DNA from: Panorpa germanica | Taxonomy: Eukaryota; Arthropoda; Insecta; Mecoptera; Panorpidae | NCBI GenBank assembly: GCA_963678705.1 | Contig: OY783218.1 | Span: 12,410,152 to 12,474,151 of the forward strand | Direction: 5' to 3' | DNA length: 64,000 bases | Part shown: in pieces, positions 1-13,029 of the stretch | Layout of the letters: each line of letters starts with the position of its first letter | Numbering within the stretch: position 1 is the first letter of the stretch | Translations under genes and position numbers: made by a program | Notes under the pieces: generated by a model | What the model was told of the DNA's origin: nothing | Seen by the model: the letters and a program-made list of their open reading frames with translations, nothing else | The model's database searches: none

Positions 1-1078
1 AATTTGTTTAGAAAAAGAAATTATTTATTTCTCGAATTAAAATTTCTTTTATTTTAATAACTTGATTTTATTTCTTGGAATTCTTTGTATTATAATCATA
101 TCTTAACAGTGGCGCATTAATGCTCGGTTTTGTGGCCCTTAAAAAACAATACATAATTAGTAAAAAAAATTAGTGCAACTTCTGTTGTGATTTAAATTTC
201 CCGCGCTAATTTCTTCAGTAAGTTGGTAGAACTATACTCAGTTACTACGCCAAATATGAGCCAAATCGGTCTACCCGTTTGTTTATAGCAGCTACTTGAA
301 TGAGTCCACTTCAGTATGAAAATAAATAAATAAAAATTTTAGATAAACAATATGACTAGGTTTCGTTTAAGTACAATGTTACATCTATTTAAGTTTGTCA
401 ACATTTTCATGCAGGTCTCAATATTTCTATGGATAAAACAGTCTTATTTCCAGTGCTCACCTAATTCTAAACTTTTCTAAATTCAAGGTATTCTTCTATC
501 TCGTATGATACCATTCAAATACATGTAAATGACATCATGTTGTTTTTTCTAATCAGATACGAATCCCCTTAATGGACATTTCTGTTTTCTTAGATAGAAA
601 GAAATTAACAAGTATAAACAAGTTTGTTTTTTAAAATGTTTGTTTATTCGCTGTTGAATGTTGTATATTGTATGAGTATGCATTATGGCAGGACAGACAT
701 AGGGAGGGACAGCAACACAGACGCAGTGTTATGCTGACAACAACATTATTACGTTTGAAAGTGGTAAGAATTGGTTGTAAACAAATTACTAGATAAAAGA
801 TAGCTGCAACAGCCAGAAACAACTCGTACAAGAAGAATAATATCCCATTGCATTAAGAGAACATTCCTATTTCAATCTATTGGAGGCTAAAAATAGACTA
901 TGTGTTTTTTATTCTATGTATACTAGTTTAAAATCGAGAATTTTTGTGTGCAAATTTCGAATATTTTCTTTATCAGCCTCAATTTTGATGGCATAGGTCT
1001 TCATCTTGAAAAAATGATAGTTAAAAACGTTTGAAAACAATTAAAAAAAAATGAGTTTATAAGCCCATTAAGATGACT
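1..1078. other. Intergenic, no feature recognised
   Basis: AT-rich DNA. The one reading frame here (minus strand, 631-831) has no family resemblance or gene context. Confidence 0.6.
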
Positions 1079-1305
1079 AAGTGGTAAACATATTGGGCTC
1101 ACTTTGCCATCATATTGAAGATGCATTTATAGTTCAGTTTCTCACAATCGTTCATATGAAATATCTATTCTATCGGCTACAAATGGCAAAACACTCCACC
1201 TGTCGGAATATAAATGAAGGTAAAGTTGATACAAACAATAATTAAAGTGCAGTAGTGATAGAAACGTCACAAAATAGAGACACTTTACCAAATTGTTTAC
1301 TAGGG
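1079..1305 (+). mobile_element. CCCAGTAAACA-family MITE, short form, degenerate
   Basis: This is the oldest-looking copy of the short form. It contains the family internal words (TATAGTTCAGTTTCTCACA, ATCGGCTACAAATGGC, CACCTGTCGGAATA) and ends AATTGTTTACTAGGG. The left tip is eroded. Confidence 0.75.
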
Positions 1306-2606
1306 AAGATGCTTGACGCGAATTATCTCAAGCAGGTTTTACGTACTTACGAATATTACTTTTCATATAGTAAAAATTATTTCTCAGCCTTTCTTTTAGC
1401 CTATTTATAATGTTACCAGTTTATGGGGCCTATTTTGTAAATTCTGACGATTTTTCAAACCACTATAATTAGGTTGAATTACAAATTAGGCTACTTGTGT
1501 CAGTTTCAAGGTATGTGATTCATTTTCCTCTTTATTTAAGGTATTCTAATAGTTTTGTGTAAACTTACACAGCTTAGTATAGAAAATATTAGGTCAGAAG
1601 TTAACAGACGTCAGGAAAGCAGTTACAAAATAGGCCCATACATTTCGACCGGGTTTATTTCTTTCGCTTGATGACAAATGGCAACTTTCAACAACGAAAA
1701 GATGAACCAACTTTAGAGACAAAGTAAACAACTCAAATCAAAGAGGTGGTACCCCTGAAGGTTTGCACATAACTGCAATACAAACCTAGGATCCAAACCA
1801 GTTCAACAATTTTCGCAATGTCATCGAATATAATGAACTATTTGTGAACAAACATCTTTCTAAGATGATTATGAAAAGTAAATAATTATTGAATGAGATC
1901 TTATCATCGCTGGAATCTTTTAACTAAATAAATCTGAAAAAGTAAAGAAATTTTCAAAATCTTTAGTACATTTAGGAGTTGTATAGCTGCGCCAGTAGCA
2001 CTACAGACTATAATATGTTATTTACTTTGAGCTATCAGCAAGTATGTACATGTTGTATGTTTTTTTTTTAATGTTCGACGCTTCTTTTAGGCAAGTCATT
2101 ATGTATGCTTGTGGAAGCTCTGAACTAAACCGGCAAACACGGCCAAACGAACACCTGGGTGGCTAAGGTAGTTCCCTGTGGACCTCTACATCCCTCCCTC
2201 CTCTACACCGATGGGTTATCGTAGTTCCTCTTAACTCCGTCAAAAAGCCAGCGGCACTTCTCATCTTACAGATACGATAAACTAAAGGGAATCTTCTAAT
2301 GCCACTTAAAATTGTTTTCTAACATACTACACCAAATATACTAACATACTAATAAAAAATACTACGCTCGGAGGAATGTTACGTTGTTCATTTCGAGTAT
2401 GTCGAATGTATTGCCACTGTGGAGGAAAATCTCGCTAAGACAAAATATGAATATTACATTAATAAAAAAAAAAAAGTTAGTATATTCAATCGAACAAGTG
2501 TAGGATATTTTAACATATTTTGACGTTTACACTGTTAGTGCAACACCAAACAGAGTTGCGCTGAACTTTACAGTTTTACGCCGGATTTGTAGAACATATG
2601 CAAATA
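1306..2606. other. Intergenic
   Basis: Mostly AT-rich. A more GC-rich island at about 2120-2270 (around ACCTGGGTGGCTAAGG) may be a decayed repeat, but I cannot assign it. Confidence 0.5.
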
Positions 2607-2614
2607 TTTATATG

Positions 2615-2968
2615 CAGAGGCGGCCTTAGCCATTGCGAGTCCCCGGGCAGTAGAACTTTGCGAGGCTCTTGTTGTTTGTGTTATTTATGTAAATTGAAAG
2701 TAAGTATTTTTGATGATGATTGACGAGTTTTGCAGAGTTTTAAATTTTATATTGGTAAATTTTATAAAAGTTAACAAGAACAAAGACGGCATATATTAAT
2801 GATGAAAAACTAAGGTACATGAGTGTCTTAAAAATGAGTGCAGGGATTTAAGTGATTTATACATATATAGTTATGAATTTTCTTACTTGTTCCGCAAAAG
2901 TGCGAGGCCCCTACAAGAACGAGGCCCTGGGCGGTTGCCCTACTTGCCATCCCCTAAGACCGCCTCAG
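2615..2968. mobile_element. Non-autonomous hAT element, 354 bp, with 8-bp target duplication
   Basis: The ends read CAGAGGCGGCCTTAG and CTAAGACCGCCTCAG, the CAG-rich GGCGG tips typical of hAT elements. The perfect 8-bp direct repeat TTTATATG flanks it (2607-2614 and 2969-2976). No transposase is encoded. Confidence 0.9.
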
Positions 2969-4068
2969 TTTATATGCTCACTATAAAATGAATAAATCTA
3001 CAATAATGAACAGTTACTATATTACAATAAATAAAAGAAACTCAAAATGGAAGTAGCTACTAAAATCGAAGTAATACAATAAAAAATTAATATAAATAAA
3101 ATCACTTATTCCACTTTTGTTGTTGTTTATTAATAGTATGTACTTGAAGGACAAATTTAGAGATAAGAATGACACTTTGATCGTAAGGCAGTCCAAGAAA
3201 AGGGTGACCCTTTCTACAATAGAACGCAATAAAATTAAAAGAGCACAATTTTTTTCTTTGAATAGAACACATAATACTTGCGTGTGCCGGAAATCCGGAG
3301 AAAGTGCACAACCTCGTATTTGAAAAGAAGAAGCTATAAGTTAATTTTCTTTTTGATTTTAATTTTTAAAACTGCTATGAATTTAACATTGTGTTAATTC
3401 ACGTTTATCCTCTTTTTACATAATTACACGTGTTCAAATATATTTTAAATTTTGAAACTACAACACGAATATTACGTGTAACCAGGGCTGTAATAATCAC
3501 CCTGGGTAAACAACCCTTAAAAGAATATTTAGTATAAATTTATAATTGTATTTTTCTGTTGTAACTCCTGTAGAAGGAAGTCCTAAATAGGTTTATAGCA
3601 GGCAGTTGCTATTTGGACGGAATTTGTCGTGTTATAAATATCTTGCAAATAAGAAATGACAAATCAATAATAAAAACGGAGAAAAGTCAAATTAAGATCA
3701 CATTTCTGAGAGTCTGTGCTGTTAAAATTAAGTAACCATTTGTAGTTAACAATAGTCTTAAAAATAAAACAGATGTATCAAAAATTATTATTGTATCGCC
3801 GAATTCAATGTATATTAGAACACCCTAAATACAAATAGAAGACCACAAAAGAAAAAAGAATAGAAAAATAAACCAAAACAAAAGTAACATTATTTAAATA
3901 TTGTGTTTCGACAGCCATAAGGCCATAACCATTCAATACAGATTATGGCCAACAGATGACCGTCAAAATAATAAACTACTTCTTATTTAGCTATAAAAAT
4001 ATTTGAAAAGTTCATTTTTTTTCCGTAAAGTCAAGCAGGTTTTTGATAGTTTAATTTTTATTTGTATT

Positions 4069-4125
<57 letters not shown>
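4069..4125. repeat. (TA)n microsatellite
   Basis: About 27 uninterrupted TA units, followed by ATAATAT-type decay. Confidence 0.95.
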
Positions 4126-4522
4126 CATAATATAATATAATAATATAAGTATAGATGGCGGAAACCCCTTTGTTAAAAATATAAGATCATTATTTTTGTA
4201 CGCGTCATTGAATATAACAAAAGAAAAAAAAAATATATTACAAAAAAGAAAACATAATTAAATCGATGATTTGGAAATAATTTATTTATTGGTAATAAAA
4301 TAATTTGTTTAATATTTAGAAATTAAAAGAAAAAATACACAACTCATGAATGGAGAGGAATGCCTGAGAAGAAAGAGTTTATTTAAATTAAAAAAAAATT
4401 ATATGATTATTATATGTTACATTTTATTACACTTTCATTGAAATATTCGAATTATTTTTATATTTAATTAAATAATTTACTTTCAAATATGTAGAACGAC
4501 TCTATGCGTATGTGTATAACCC

Positions 4523-4704
4523 TACGTCCACACATTTGCGTTCGACTATTCGTGTTCTTTGCCGACTGTCAGATTCGTATGCTTTGCTGCTACTGCTACT
4601 ACAATGAAAATGTTCGCGTTCGTGTACGAATACGTGAATATTTTGTCCTGTGATCACGAACTATGTGTGAATTCGCTCCCAAACACATATGTGTGGTCCA
4701 GGTC
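4523..4704. mobile_element. Candidate 180-bp TIR element next to a MITE
   Basis: GTCCACACATTTGCGTTCG at the left and CAAACACATATGTGTGG at the right are inverted relatives at about 14 of 17 positions. The CCCAGTAAACA MITE begins immediately to its right. Confidence 0.3.
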
Positions 4705-4707
4705 TAA

Positions 4708-4961
4708 CCCAGTAAACATTTTGGAGTCACTTTGACATCATATTGAAGATGCGTCATGATTTTTTTGTCATGAAAGAGTTCATTTATAGTTCAGTTTCTC
4801 ACATTTTTTCATATAAACTGTCTACTTTATCGGCTACAAATGGCGAAATTACTCCACCTGTCGGAATACAAATGAAGATAAAGTTGATGCGAACTATAAT
4901 TGAAGTGAAATAGTGATAGAAACGTCACTAAATAGGGCACTTCACCAAATTGTTTACTGTG
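4708..4961 (+). mobile_element. CCCAGTAAACA-family MITE, short form
   Basis: It starts CCCAGTAAACATTTTGG and ends CCAAATTGTTTACTG, so the terminal inverted repeats are about 17 bp. The interior matches the copies at 11618-11861 and 39707-39959 in opposite orientation. No coding capacity is visible, and it relies on a transposase supplied elsewhere. Confidence 0.85.
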
Positions 4962-7900
4962 AAGATATTACGAGATTTTCTATCTGAGTAATAAACACAA
5001 TTTTGCATATATTTTATTCAAAATAAATATAATACTAATTGTGAACGTTTCAAAATAATGTAACTAAGCGGTAGCGACAATTACGAAAGTCCCATACAAA
5101 CATAAGACTCCTAAATTAATCTTTAAGAAATTTACATTAGTCTAGATAGTGCTGTTTTCCTGATTTGATTGCTTATCTCTATTTATTTAGACCGCCTTGA
5201 ATATTTGCATTTTTTTGGAACTAAAAAATCGGGAAAAGTTTCAGAAACATCATCAGACATCCTTTGCAGAAACCTCATCATTTAAATATTATAAAAATTA
5301 ATTGTGAATATAATGAAATTTGTAACACTGCTTTGGGAATCAAATAGGGGAATCAAGGGATTGAACCTAACCTCCATGACTGTAATAAGAATATGTGAAT
5401 TATAATTGAGAGGACTGCAATTAATAGAGAAGTTAATTTGTCACTGATTAGAATTGAAGTAAAGAGGAGACACTATAAAGTTAGAAGTTAAGAAGAGAAT
5501 AATAAGGATGTAATTGAATCTGAATAAATTTACTTATTTTGAGCACAGAAAGAGTTTGATTTTGAGCTTGTCTTGAGCCACCATTAGTGAAGGCACTCCA
5601 GGATAATTATGCTGAGGAATAGCCTGGTTAGAATATAATGGTTTAGAAGAAGACTGAACTCATCTCACTAAAAGTTTCAGCATAAAGCTTTACTAGCCAG
5701 TTACACTAGATTTGCATACAAGACAAGGTGCAAGTCAACTTTATAGGCAGAAATTGGTAGTACAGACATTGTAAACCTCGATAATTTAACATGGATTAGC
5801 CTTAATTGTTAATTAAAATTATAACTGCATCTACATCTATTTAAAGTAATTGAGTAATTCATTAAATTCTCTATATATTTAACTAATTTCCAATTAGAAC
5901 GCTTTACGGCACTAACAAATCAATTTACAGAAGTAAAATAAACAAATCATGATTTATTAAATGAAAGAAAAATGAAATGAAGCGAACCCAACTTGAACCA
6001 AGCAACCAAAGCATTTCTAACAAGCGTGTAATGTACCATTAACCACTTTATATAAATATCATTATTGGACCATTAACTGTACGAGTATAACAAATAAAAG
6101 CATAATTCTGATAATGACTATACCCTTCTTTTAAGTTCCCGGGAGATGGATCCAGGGTCTAGGGTCCGGGGGAATGGGAAAAAGAGAAGATAGTGGTTCC
6201 CGAGTGTCTAAAGAGTTTAAAAAATTTGTGGGTCCACGAAACTAAATCAAAAAGAATTCATAAATGTTAGAAAAAGAAAGATATACTCGTATATTTAATA
6301 GAAAGAGATGGAATGAAACTGGGATTAATCAGTTTCTATAATTAGTATCAGAGTCAAACTGGAGATGTTTATATACAACTTTATTAAATATAATATTTGA
6401 AAAAATTAAAGAAATTATTCCAAAGGAAGGAAAAGGAACAGCAACAATGTAAGTAGAAACAAAAGAATTAGTAGTACATTATGTTGGAAAGTAAACGAAA
6501 GGACTTTTGTTAACACTTTGCCCAATGCACACGGAAACTTTGGGGCGAGATCTGTCAGTTGCCTAAATAATGTCGTTTAATAAGAGTTGAAAGAAATTCA
6601 AAAAAATCAAATTCCTGTTAGTTCTTGGGCAGACTGTTTCTTAAAAAGATGTATTTACTTGTCGTAAATTTAAACCACAACCAATAAATAAAATTTGATT
6701 TGGTATTTGGTCAGATGATACATTAGCCCGGGCCTGATTAGTATAAAAGCAAAAGAAAGAGATAAAAATGAAAGAGTTAGAGATGCAACACAACAGAACA
6801 GAACAGAACGCAACGCAAGACAGACACCAATGTTCTTAATGTTTGAATCATGTATGGAAGAATGTTGTTTCGAAACCTTCCTATCTCCTCTGGACTCCGA
6901 CAACTGTAGGTAACTACAACCTGGGACTTCGAACAGACAACCCAGGCTAAGCTAGACATTTAGAGATGAGCACAAGGTACGCCAAGCATGCAAGTACGGA
7001 AATCGGAGTTCGATTCATTATTTATTTCACCTACTTATTGCGGATGGAAAAGTTGACGGAAATTTCCTATAACTAAATAACTAAAGAATAAAATTAAGTA
7101 CACCTACAATTTAATTCATTAATTGGTCATGTTTACTAACTTTGGCGATAACTACGAGTACAAACATCGACTCCTAATTTCCAATGCGTACTAAACCTAA
7201 TATATTTATACCTTTTCTGTTTACCTCATGATTCTTTTACAATTTAACTTGAATTTCAAACTTTAAATGAATTGGTTAATTTTCCAGAGCAATTTCATTT
7301 TAATCAGTGTTGGGTAGTTCTTAATTGACAATAAACGTATTAGTGTATTAATAAATAAAGTAATTGAGGTGCTTAAAATGTATAGACACCGTTTTATATG
7401 CCATTTGATCAAGTTCTTATTATGAGGTCAAATTCTATTGCAGTGGACTATAGGAAAATTACTGTGACACGAATCCAAAGACCTTCGCTTAACAGAATTT
7501 CGTAAAGATTTCTATTAACAATAATAATAAACGTTTTATGATAAAAATAATGCAAATACAAAAATCTTGAATGGAAGCAAATCCTCAACGTAACAAAAGA
7601 CGTAGTATCGTTAAAACATATGAAACAAAGAAATAAAATAATGAATACTGGTCTGGAGTTCGAACTGTAGACTCCGAAGAGGCTGGAAACAAGAGTCTGC
7701 GGTAGACATCGAGTCTCCTAAGGAATGTTCATATGCGCGCATCTTAAGAAATCACTCAGAAACATATTGAATGCTCAGCCGGTTCGGTTCAGGTTCATGT
7801 TCAGACTCAAGATAAAACAAAAGATTAATATATTATTTACATATGAATATACTTCCACACATCTGCATCGAATTCATTTTGTGAAGAGATTAAAAGACTC

Positions 7901-9859
7901 TCAGTCATGGAAAAAATTTCAAGAAGAATGAAATTATCTTTTATGGTTAAGTTTTGTTTTATTTGTTTCTGGTATTAGCACCTATTTGAAGAATATTTTA
8001 TCCGCATTAGTGTTGCATTTTAAACGCTTATGTTTTCTTTTGGAAGTATTGATTTTTGTGCAACGTCACCAAATGCTGACAATCTGGGATGTAGGTAAAT
8101 GTTGTCTCATTTTAATCCTGGATAGATATGAGTAGATCTCTCCAAGTTTAGAAGTGACCAAAACATAAAATAGGGCACCAAACAACCGATTTTCAATTAA
8201 ATACAAAAAATACTCGTATAATAATTTATCATGCAATTAAGAAAAGGTGTACAGTTTTAATCATGCAATAAATTTGATAAACTCCCATAATAAACTCGTA
8301 ATAAAAGAAACCACAAATATTTACATTTCCTTTTGATAGCTTGTGTTAAGTGTTTAATTCTTGTTTTTTTTTTTGCATTCTTTTTACCATGAAGCCGTTA
8401 AAAAGGTGTGAAATATCCAATATTCATGGCTGTCCAACAAATGGCTTAGTCTAAAAAAATAAATGAGTTTCAAACTGACCTGATAATCAAATAACGAGCC
8501 TAGGGACTGCAGCAGCCGAAACTAATCCGCCATGGATCACAAAACAGCTCCTTTCTTCTGAAATTAAAAACAAATATTATGACGTGAAAGGATAATAGGT
8601 AGAGAAGAGTTTGTAGAAAAGGATCGTACAACTACAGCGAAATAGACATATTAAATGAAGGTAACATTCCTTTTTGACTGATTTTAAAATATACATCGGT
8701 CTCGCTCTAGCCGTGGTTACAAATTCACGCTTCTAGAATTAGATAATCACTTAATTTTGTTTACAATTAGTATAAATATAACATTTTAAACTGTTGCAGA
8801 TGTTATGTGTTAATTATTGGAATTTTGTTTACATTTCTGTACACACATACTTTAACCACACATCTCTATTTCGTTAACACGCAATTTAAGAACACTTTTG
8901 TATTTCAACTTTGTTTAAATTTTGGTAATTAGGTTACGTAAATGTAAACGTATATGTTATTAATGAAACAGACGACGGAAGTAATTATAGTGTAACTTTA
9001 CAGTTTATTAAAATCATCTCATTTATTTCATATTTTATTATATACATTACATTTATTTTACATTATAAATGTCAACTCTATTCCCTCTCGTCTCCTCTCT
9101 GGTTTGTTCTTAAAGGATGAGTAGGCTAATTAGTTGAAATTGTGTTGTTTGTATAACGCATAATAAAGGCTGGGTTCACACGGCATTGTACTGCACGTTT
9201 TTTTGCAGTATAATACCTTGTCGAATAAATACTGGCACATAAATTTTATATAGGACCATTCACACGATATTTGCACTGCAAAAAAAAGTAGTACACAGAT
9301 AAACACGTTTATCGAATACTCATCGGACTTGTCAAGCAAATCGAATGAACTTTAACGAATTCGCCTTGCAGTGGCGCATAGTATTACACGGTATCTGTCA
9401 CACGGCGTGACTTTTATCGAATAGTAATCGAACAAGTATTTAGTGCTGAAGTATCATTTGCATGTGTTTTAAGTACGAGTATATTATATGAAAATGTTTG
9501 ACATGTTTTTTGGGAGTCACGCCTTTTTAGCTTCCACACGAAATCAATTGTATCTAGACACAATTGTCTTCCAGCTTCTTTAAAATTATAATTTTATTTT
9601 CGATAGTGTCTAGTCATAATTAAACCCAAATGTTGATAGTTTGGGACGCTCCAAGTTGTAGCTTATGAAAAATATTATTTTATTATTTATTATATTAATT
9701 GTGTGCCTTTCAGGTTTACAATCCACGTTATAATATTTCTTCATGCATTTCATATAAATTCAAAGTTAAAACTAAACTTAAACTATTCTAGACTATTACT
9801 ACTTCGAATAGTACTTTCTGTTTCTTATTCTCTTGATCCTCTCTCTTCATGTTCCCTAC
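4962..9859. other. Intergenic, apart from the tRNA-like piece
   Basis: No coding signal. 9140-9440 contains three CACACG-type words around TGGGTTCACACGG that may belong to a decayed DNA transposon. 6120-6250 is locally G-rich without an identity. Confidence 0.5.
5977..6060 (-). repeat. tRNA-like / SINE-head sequence
   Basis: On the minus strand TGGTTAATGGTA (A-box-like) is followed 36 bp later by GGTTCAAGTTG (B-box-like), a tRNA-like spacing. The acceptor stem does not pair convincingly. I read it as a decayed tRNA pseudogene or tRNA-derived SINE head, not a working tRNA. Confidence 0.3.
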
Positions 9860-10340
9860 TCCTCCTTTATTCACACCGTTTCTGAATCATGTTGCCTGTA
9901 TCATCATCTATCACCTCTTGCCTTCCTTGTCTCCTCTCGAAAAACCCTCTATTATCTTTTCACTATCCTTCCTGCCTTCTCTCTTCGTTTTCACTTCTCC
10001 ACTTATGTCTATTACAGGCATAAACACTCTATCTATACTATTTCCTCTTGACTCTCTTCCTTTACTATTTTATTATTATCTCTATCTCCGTCATCCACCT
10101 CTTGTCCTTATCTCCTTTCCGCAAATCCTCTATTTTTCTGGACTGAAGTTTAACAGTTTCCTCGCTACTTCTTTCTTTCTCCTGCTTCCCTTCACTGTCT
10201 CTTTTAGTACTTCCTCTCTCTTCATGTTCCTTATGCAACTCAGCTACGAGCTTATTTATTGTCCGGTTTTTTCTTTCCTTTTTCCTTTTTTCTATTTCCG
10301 CCATCCACCTCTTTCATTCACTGCCTCCCTTTAATAGCTG
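9860..10340 (-). mobile_element. LINE ORF2 tail(s), degenerate, pyrimidine-rich
   Basis: The minus-strand frame has two WM-x-EIE motifs (WMAEIEKRKKERK and RWMTEIE) about 215 bp apart, so two tails may be joined in tandem. The long + strand reading frame here (9849-10334) is a shadow of this biased sequence. Confidence 0.5.
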
Positions 10341-11200
10341 GCCAATATTCATTTCGCTCACTACTTTTTCCTTACAATCAAACTTAATGAGCTTATGAAA
10401 AATAAAGAAAAAGAAAAAATTATACTAAATATTATAATTAATATTGAACAAAAATATAAAATAAAGTGTATTACAGAAGCACGACGCACGCGCTCTAAAA
10501 AGTTTCATACAAATAAAATCTAAAACACAGTAAGAAACGCATAATCTCTTCTGCGTCTAAAATATTTAATTAAAACAGTACGTTAAAATGGCCCTTATGA
10601 TATATAGCTCTCTTTATGATGCCAGTTACCACTATGTACAACCCCCTTAAAGCAATCAATCAATTGAATTACACGGCACCATATGGGATGATAGACAGAT
10701 CTGTGTTCACTACAATATTTCGTGTAAATATTCAACATTTTTGAACCCGTACAATACCGCGGGCTAAAAACTGATTGAAATAGCGTGTGGTGTTCATATT
10801 CGGTTATTATTTCTTAGTAATATTTATGATATCGTTTAAAAATTTACAATCTGTTTTACAGCGTAATCATAACATAATTTCTTAAATCAAAAACCACTCA
10901 AAACACGAGAGATTTAAAAAAAGGGGTAGTAATATTTCTCAATTATTAAGATGTTAATACAACAAAACTAATCTCTAATATCTAATTTATTTTGCAACAC
11001 ATGTAGTACTTTAACAAGTATTCGCTGTCACTTGTTAAACTGTTGTCATCTACGTCTGTAATACGTCTACGAAAACTACAAGTGTGTTTACTGTTCAGTA
11101 ACGTATGCTTAAAAACGGCAACATTCAGGACGGGATTGATTCTGGCATGTGAGCGAATGCTCACGAATGTGAGGAGTAGCATGCGTTCATAGATCAGTAT
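10341..11200. other. Intergenic, no feature recognised
   Basis: AT-rich. A 66-codon minus-strand frame at 10982-11182 has no recognisable motif. Confidence 0.55.
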
Positions 11201-11222
11201 TACTGGGGTTTATCCATGCATA

Positions 11223-11597
11223 CCCAGTAAACATTTTGGAGTAAATTCGACTTAATTTCTATTACATATCATGAATTTTTTGTCTGGAACGTGTTCGTTT
11301 TCTATTCAGTCGTTCAAAGGAAAGGTCCTTTTTATGAGCTACAGACATTTCAACGACGGTTCACTGCTGAATTAAAAGCGGAGTAGGTTTATGATTTATG
11401 ACCGGATAATAAAAATATACCCATGTGGGAAAGAAACAGAAATACTTAATGAATGATGTTGGAAAAAGAAAGAATATTATTATGAAAAACTAACACAAAA
11501 TCTGTGACAGGTAGAGAACTTGTAAAGCGTTAGAATAGAATTGTACGAGTGACTCGAACTTCACCAAATAGGACACTTCACCAAATTGTTTACTGGG
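11223..11597 (+). mobile_element. CCCAGTAAACA-family MITE, 375-bp form, copy 1
   Basis: Terminal inverted repeats of about 17 bp (CCCAGTAAACATTTTGG / CCAAATTGTTTACTGGG) are flanked by TA on both sides (11221-11222, 11598-11599). It differs from 11899-12273 at only about five positions, so both moved recently. A TA target points to the Tc1/mariner superfamily. Confidence 0.88.
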
Positions 11598-11617
11598 TAG
11601 TGTAGTGCATGGATAAA

Positions 11618-11861
11618 CCGCAGTAAACAATTTGATGAAGTGCCCTATTTAGTGACGTTTCTATCACTATTTCAGTTCGCATCAACTTTATCTTCATTTA
11701 TATTCCGACAGGTGGAGTAATTTCGCCATCTGTAGCCGATAAAGTAGACATTTTATATGAAAAAATGTGAGAAACTGAACTATAAATGAACTCTTTTATG
11801 ACAAAAAAATCATGACGCATCTTCAATATGATGTCAAAGTGACTCCAACATGTTTACTGGG
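11618..11861 (-). mobile_element. CCCAGTAAACA-family MITE, short form, inverted
   Basis: This is the reverse orientation of the 4708-4961 copy, with tips CCGCAGTAAACAATTTG and ACATGTTTACTGGG. It lies between two 375-bp copies of the same family. Confidence 0.85.
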
Positions 11862-11898
11862 ACGTATGGATTTAGTAACGAAGACCGTATTGTGCTTA

Positions 11899-12273
11899 CC
11901 CAGTAAACATTTTGGAGTAAATTCTACTTAATTTCTATTACGTATCATGAATTTTTTGTCTGGAACGTGTTCGTTTTCTATTCAGTCGTTCAAAGGAAAG
12001 GTCCTTTTTATGAGCTACAGACATTGCAACGACGGTTCACTGCTGAATTAAAATTGGAGTAGGTTTATGATTTATGACCGGATAATAAAAATATACCCAT
12101 GTGGGAAAGAAACAGAAATACTTAATGAATGATGTTGGAAAAAGAAAGAATATTATTATGAAAAACTAACACAAAATCTGTGACAGGTAGAGAACTTGTA
12201 AAGCGTTAGAATAGAATTGTACGAGTGACTCGAACTTCACCAAATAGGACACTTCACCAAATTGTTTACTGGG
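11899..12273 (+). mobile_element. CCCAGTAAACA-family MITE, 375-bp form, copy 2
   Basis: It has the same length, tips and TA flanks (11897-11898, 12274-12275) as the copy at 11223-11597, and is nearly identical to it. Confidence 0.88.
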
Positions 12274-12275
12274 TA

Positions 12276-13029
12276 TTGTATGTTGAAGAAAGGAGGAAAG
12301 GAATAGGAAAGAAATAGACACGCCTCCAAAAGTAGTGCGGATTTGTGAACGATTACCTTAATCTGTTGTACAAATTACTTTAGATGTGACACAGACCTCT
12401 AAAATATAATCACTAATAAAATATATTTATTCTTAATTCTATTATTAGAATCAGTTCTCTGGAACCATTCAGTGTGTATAAACATATCTCCGAATCTGCG
12501 GTTTAACATAATTTACGGTGATATCCCATTATAATCAACAGTGTTGTACTAACAGCATCGTAAACTGCATTTCATAGCATGTTTGTTTGTAGCCCTGTCC
12601 TCTCACTGTCCACTTAACTTTTAAATGCGTTTCATTTTTGCTAAGCGTTTTATACAACGATCCACCTGTGTCTTTTAACAGAATTTTTATTTACCAATTA
12701 ATGTCACCAAAAGGTAAATCAATGATATGGATATATAAACGAAATACTATGAGAAGTGGAGAAGTGACCCACCTGCTAAGGCATGCAAAACCAACGCCAA
12801 GTCACTCAGCGGACTTGATAGCATACCTAAGAAGGAATACAGTCCACAAGAAATTCAAATTAATCGACTTCAGAAAATCTATCATTGTTAGGCTCTTATT
12901 TCGAATTGATCTTTTAAAATCTTCTAGATCAGGGTTGGCTTGTGAGGTAAATTACCCAAAATGGGAAAACATTTTTAAATGCTACCTTTGAAAGGGCTCC
13001 GCTGTCAAGGTAGCAAGTATACATACGTT
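12276..13029. other. Intergenic; one unsupported 117-codon frame
   Basis: The + strand frame 12638-12991 has no motif, no poly(A) signal and no splice context. It is probably chance. Confidence 0.5.

Noticed and set aside
6330-6365. TAGTATCAGAG resembling a tRNA primer-binding site of LTR elements
   Set aside because: No flanking repeats, polypurine tract or gag/pol-like coding was recognised around it. No LTR, retroviral or Polinton element is supported anywhere in the window.
7640-7730. tRNA-like GGAGTTCGAACTG word
   Set aside because: No A-box at the right distance and no cloverleaf pairing.
9140-9480. Region with repeated CACACGG words
   Set aside because: The words are direct rather than inverted and no ends could be defined, so no element is called.
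9849-10334. 161-codon + strand frame rich in Ser, Phe, Pro and Leu
   Set aside because: It is the complement of a purine-rich LINE tail; composition explains the open frame, and the minus strand shows the WM-x-EIE motifs.
12638-12991. 117-codon + strand frame
   Set aside because: No motif, no coding-like composition, no splice or poly(A) context.
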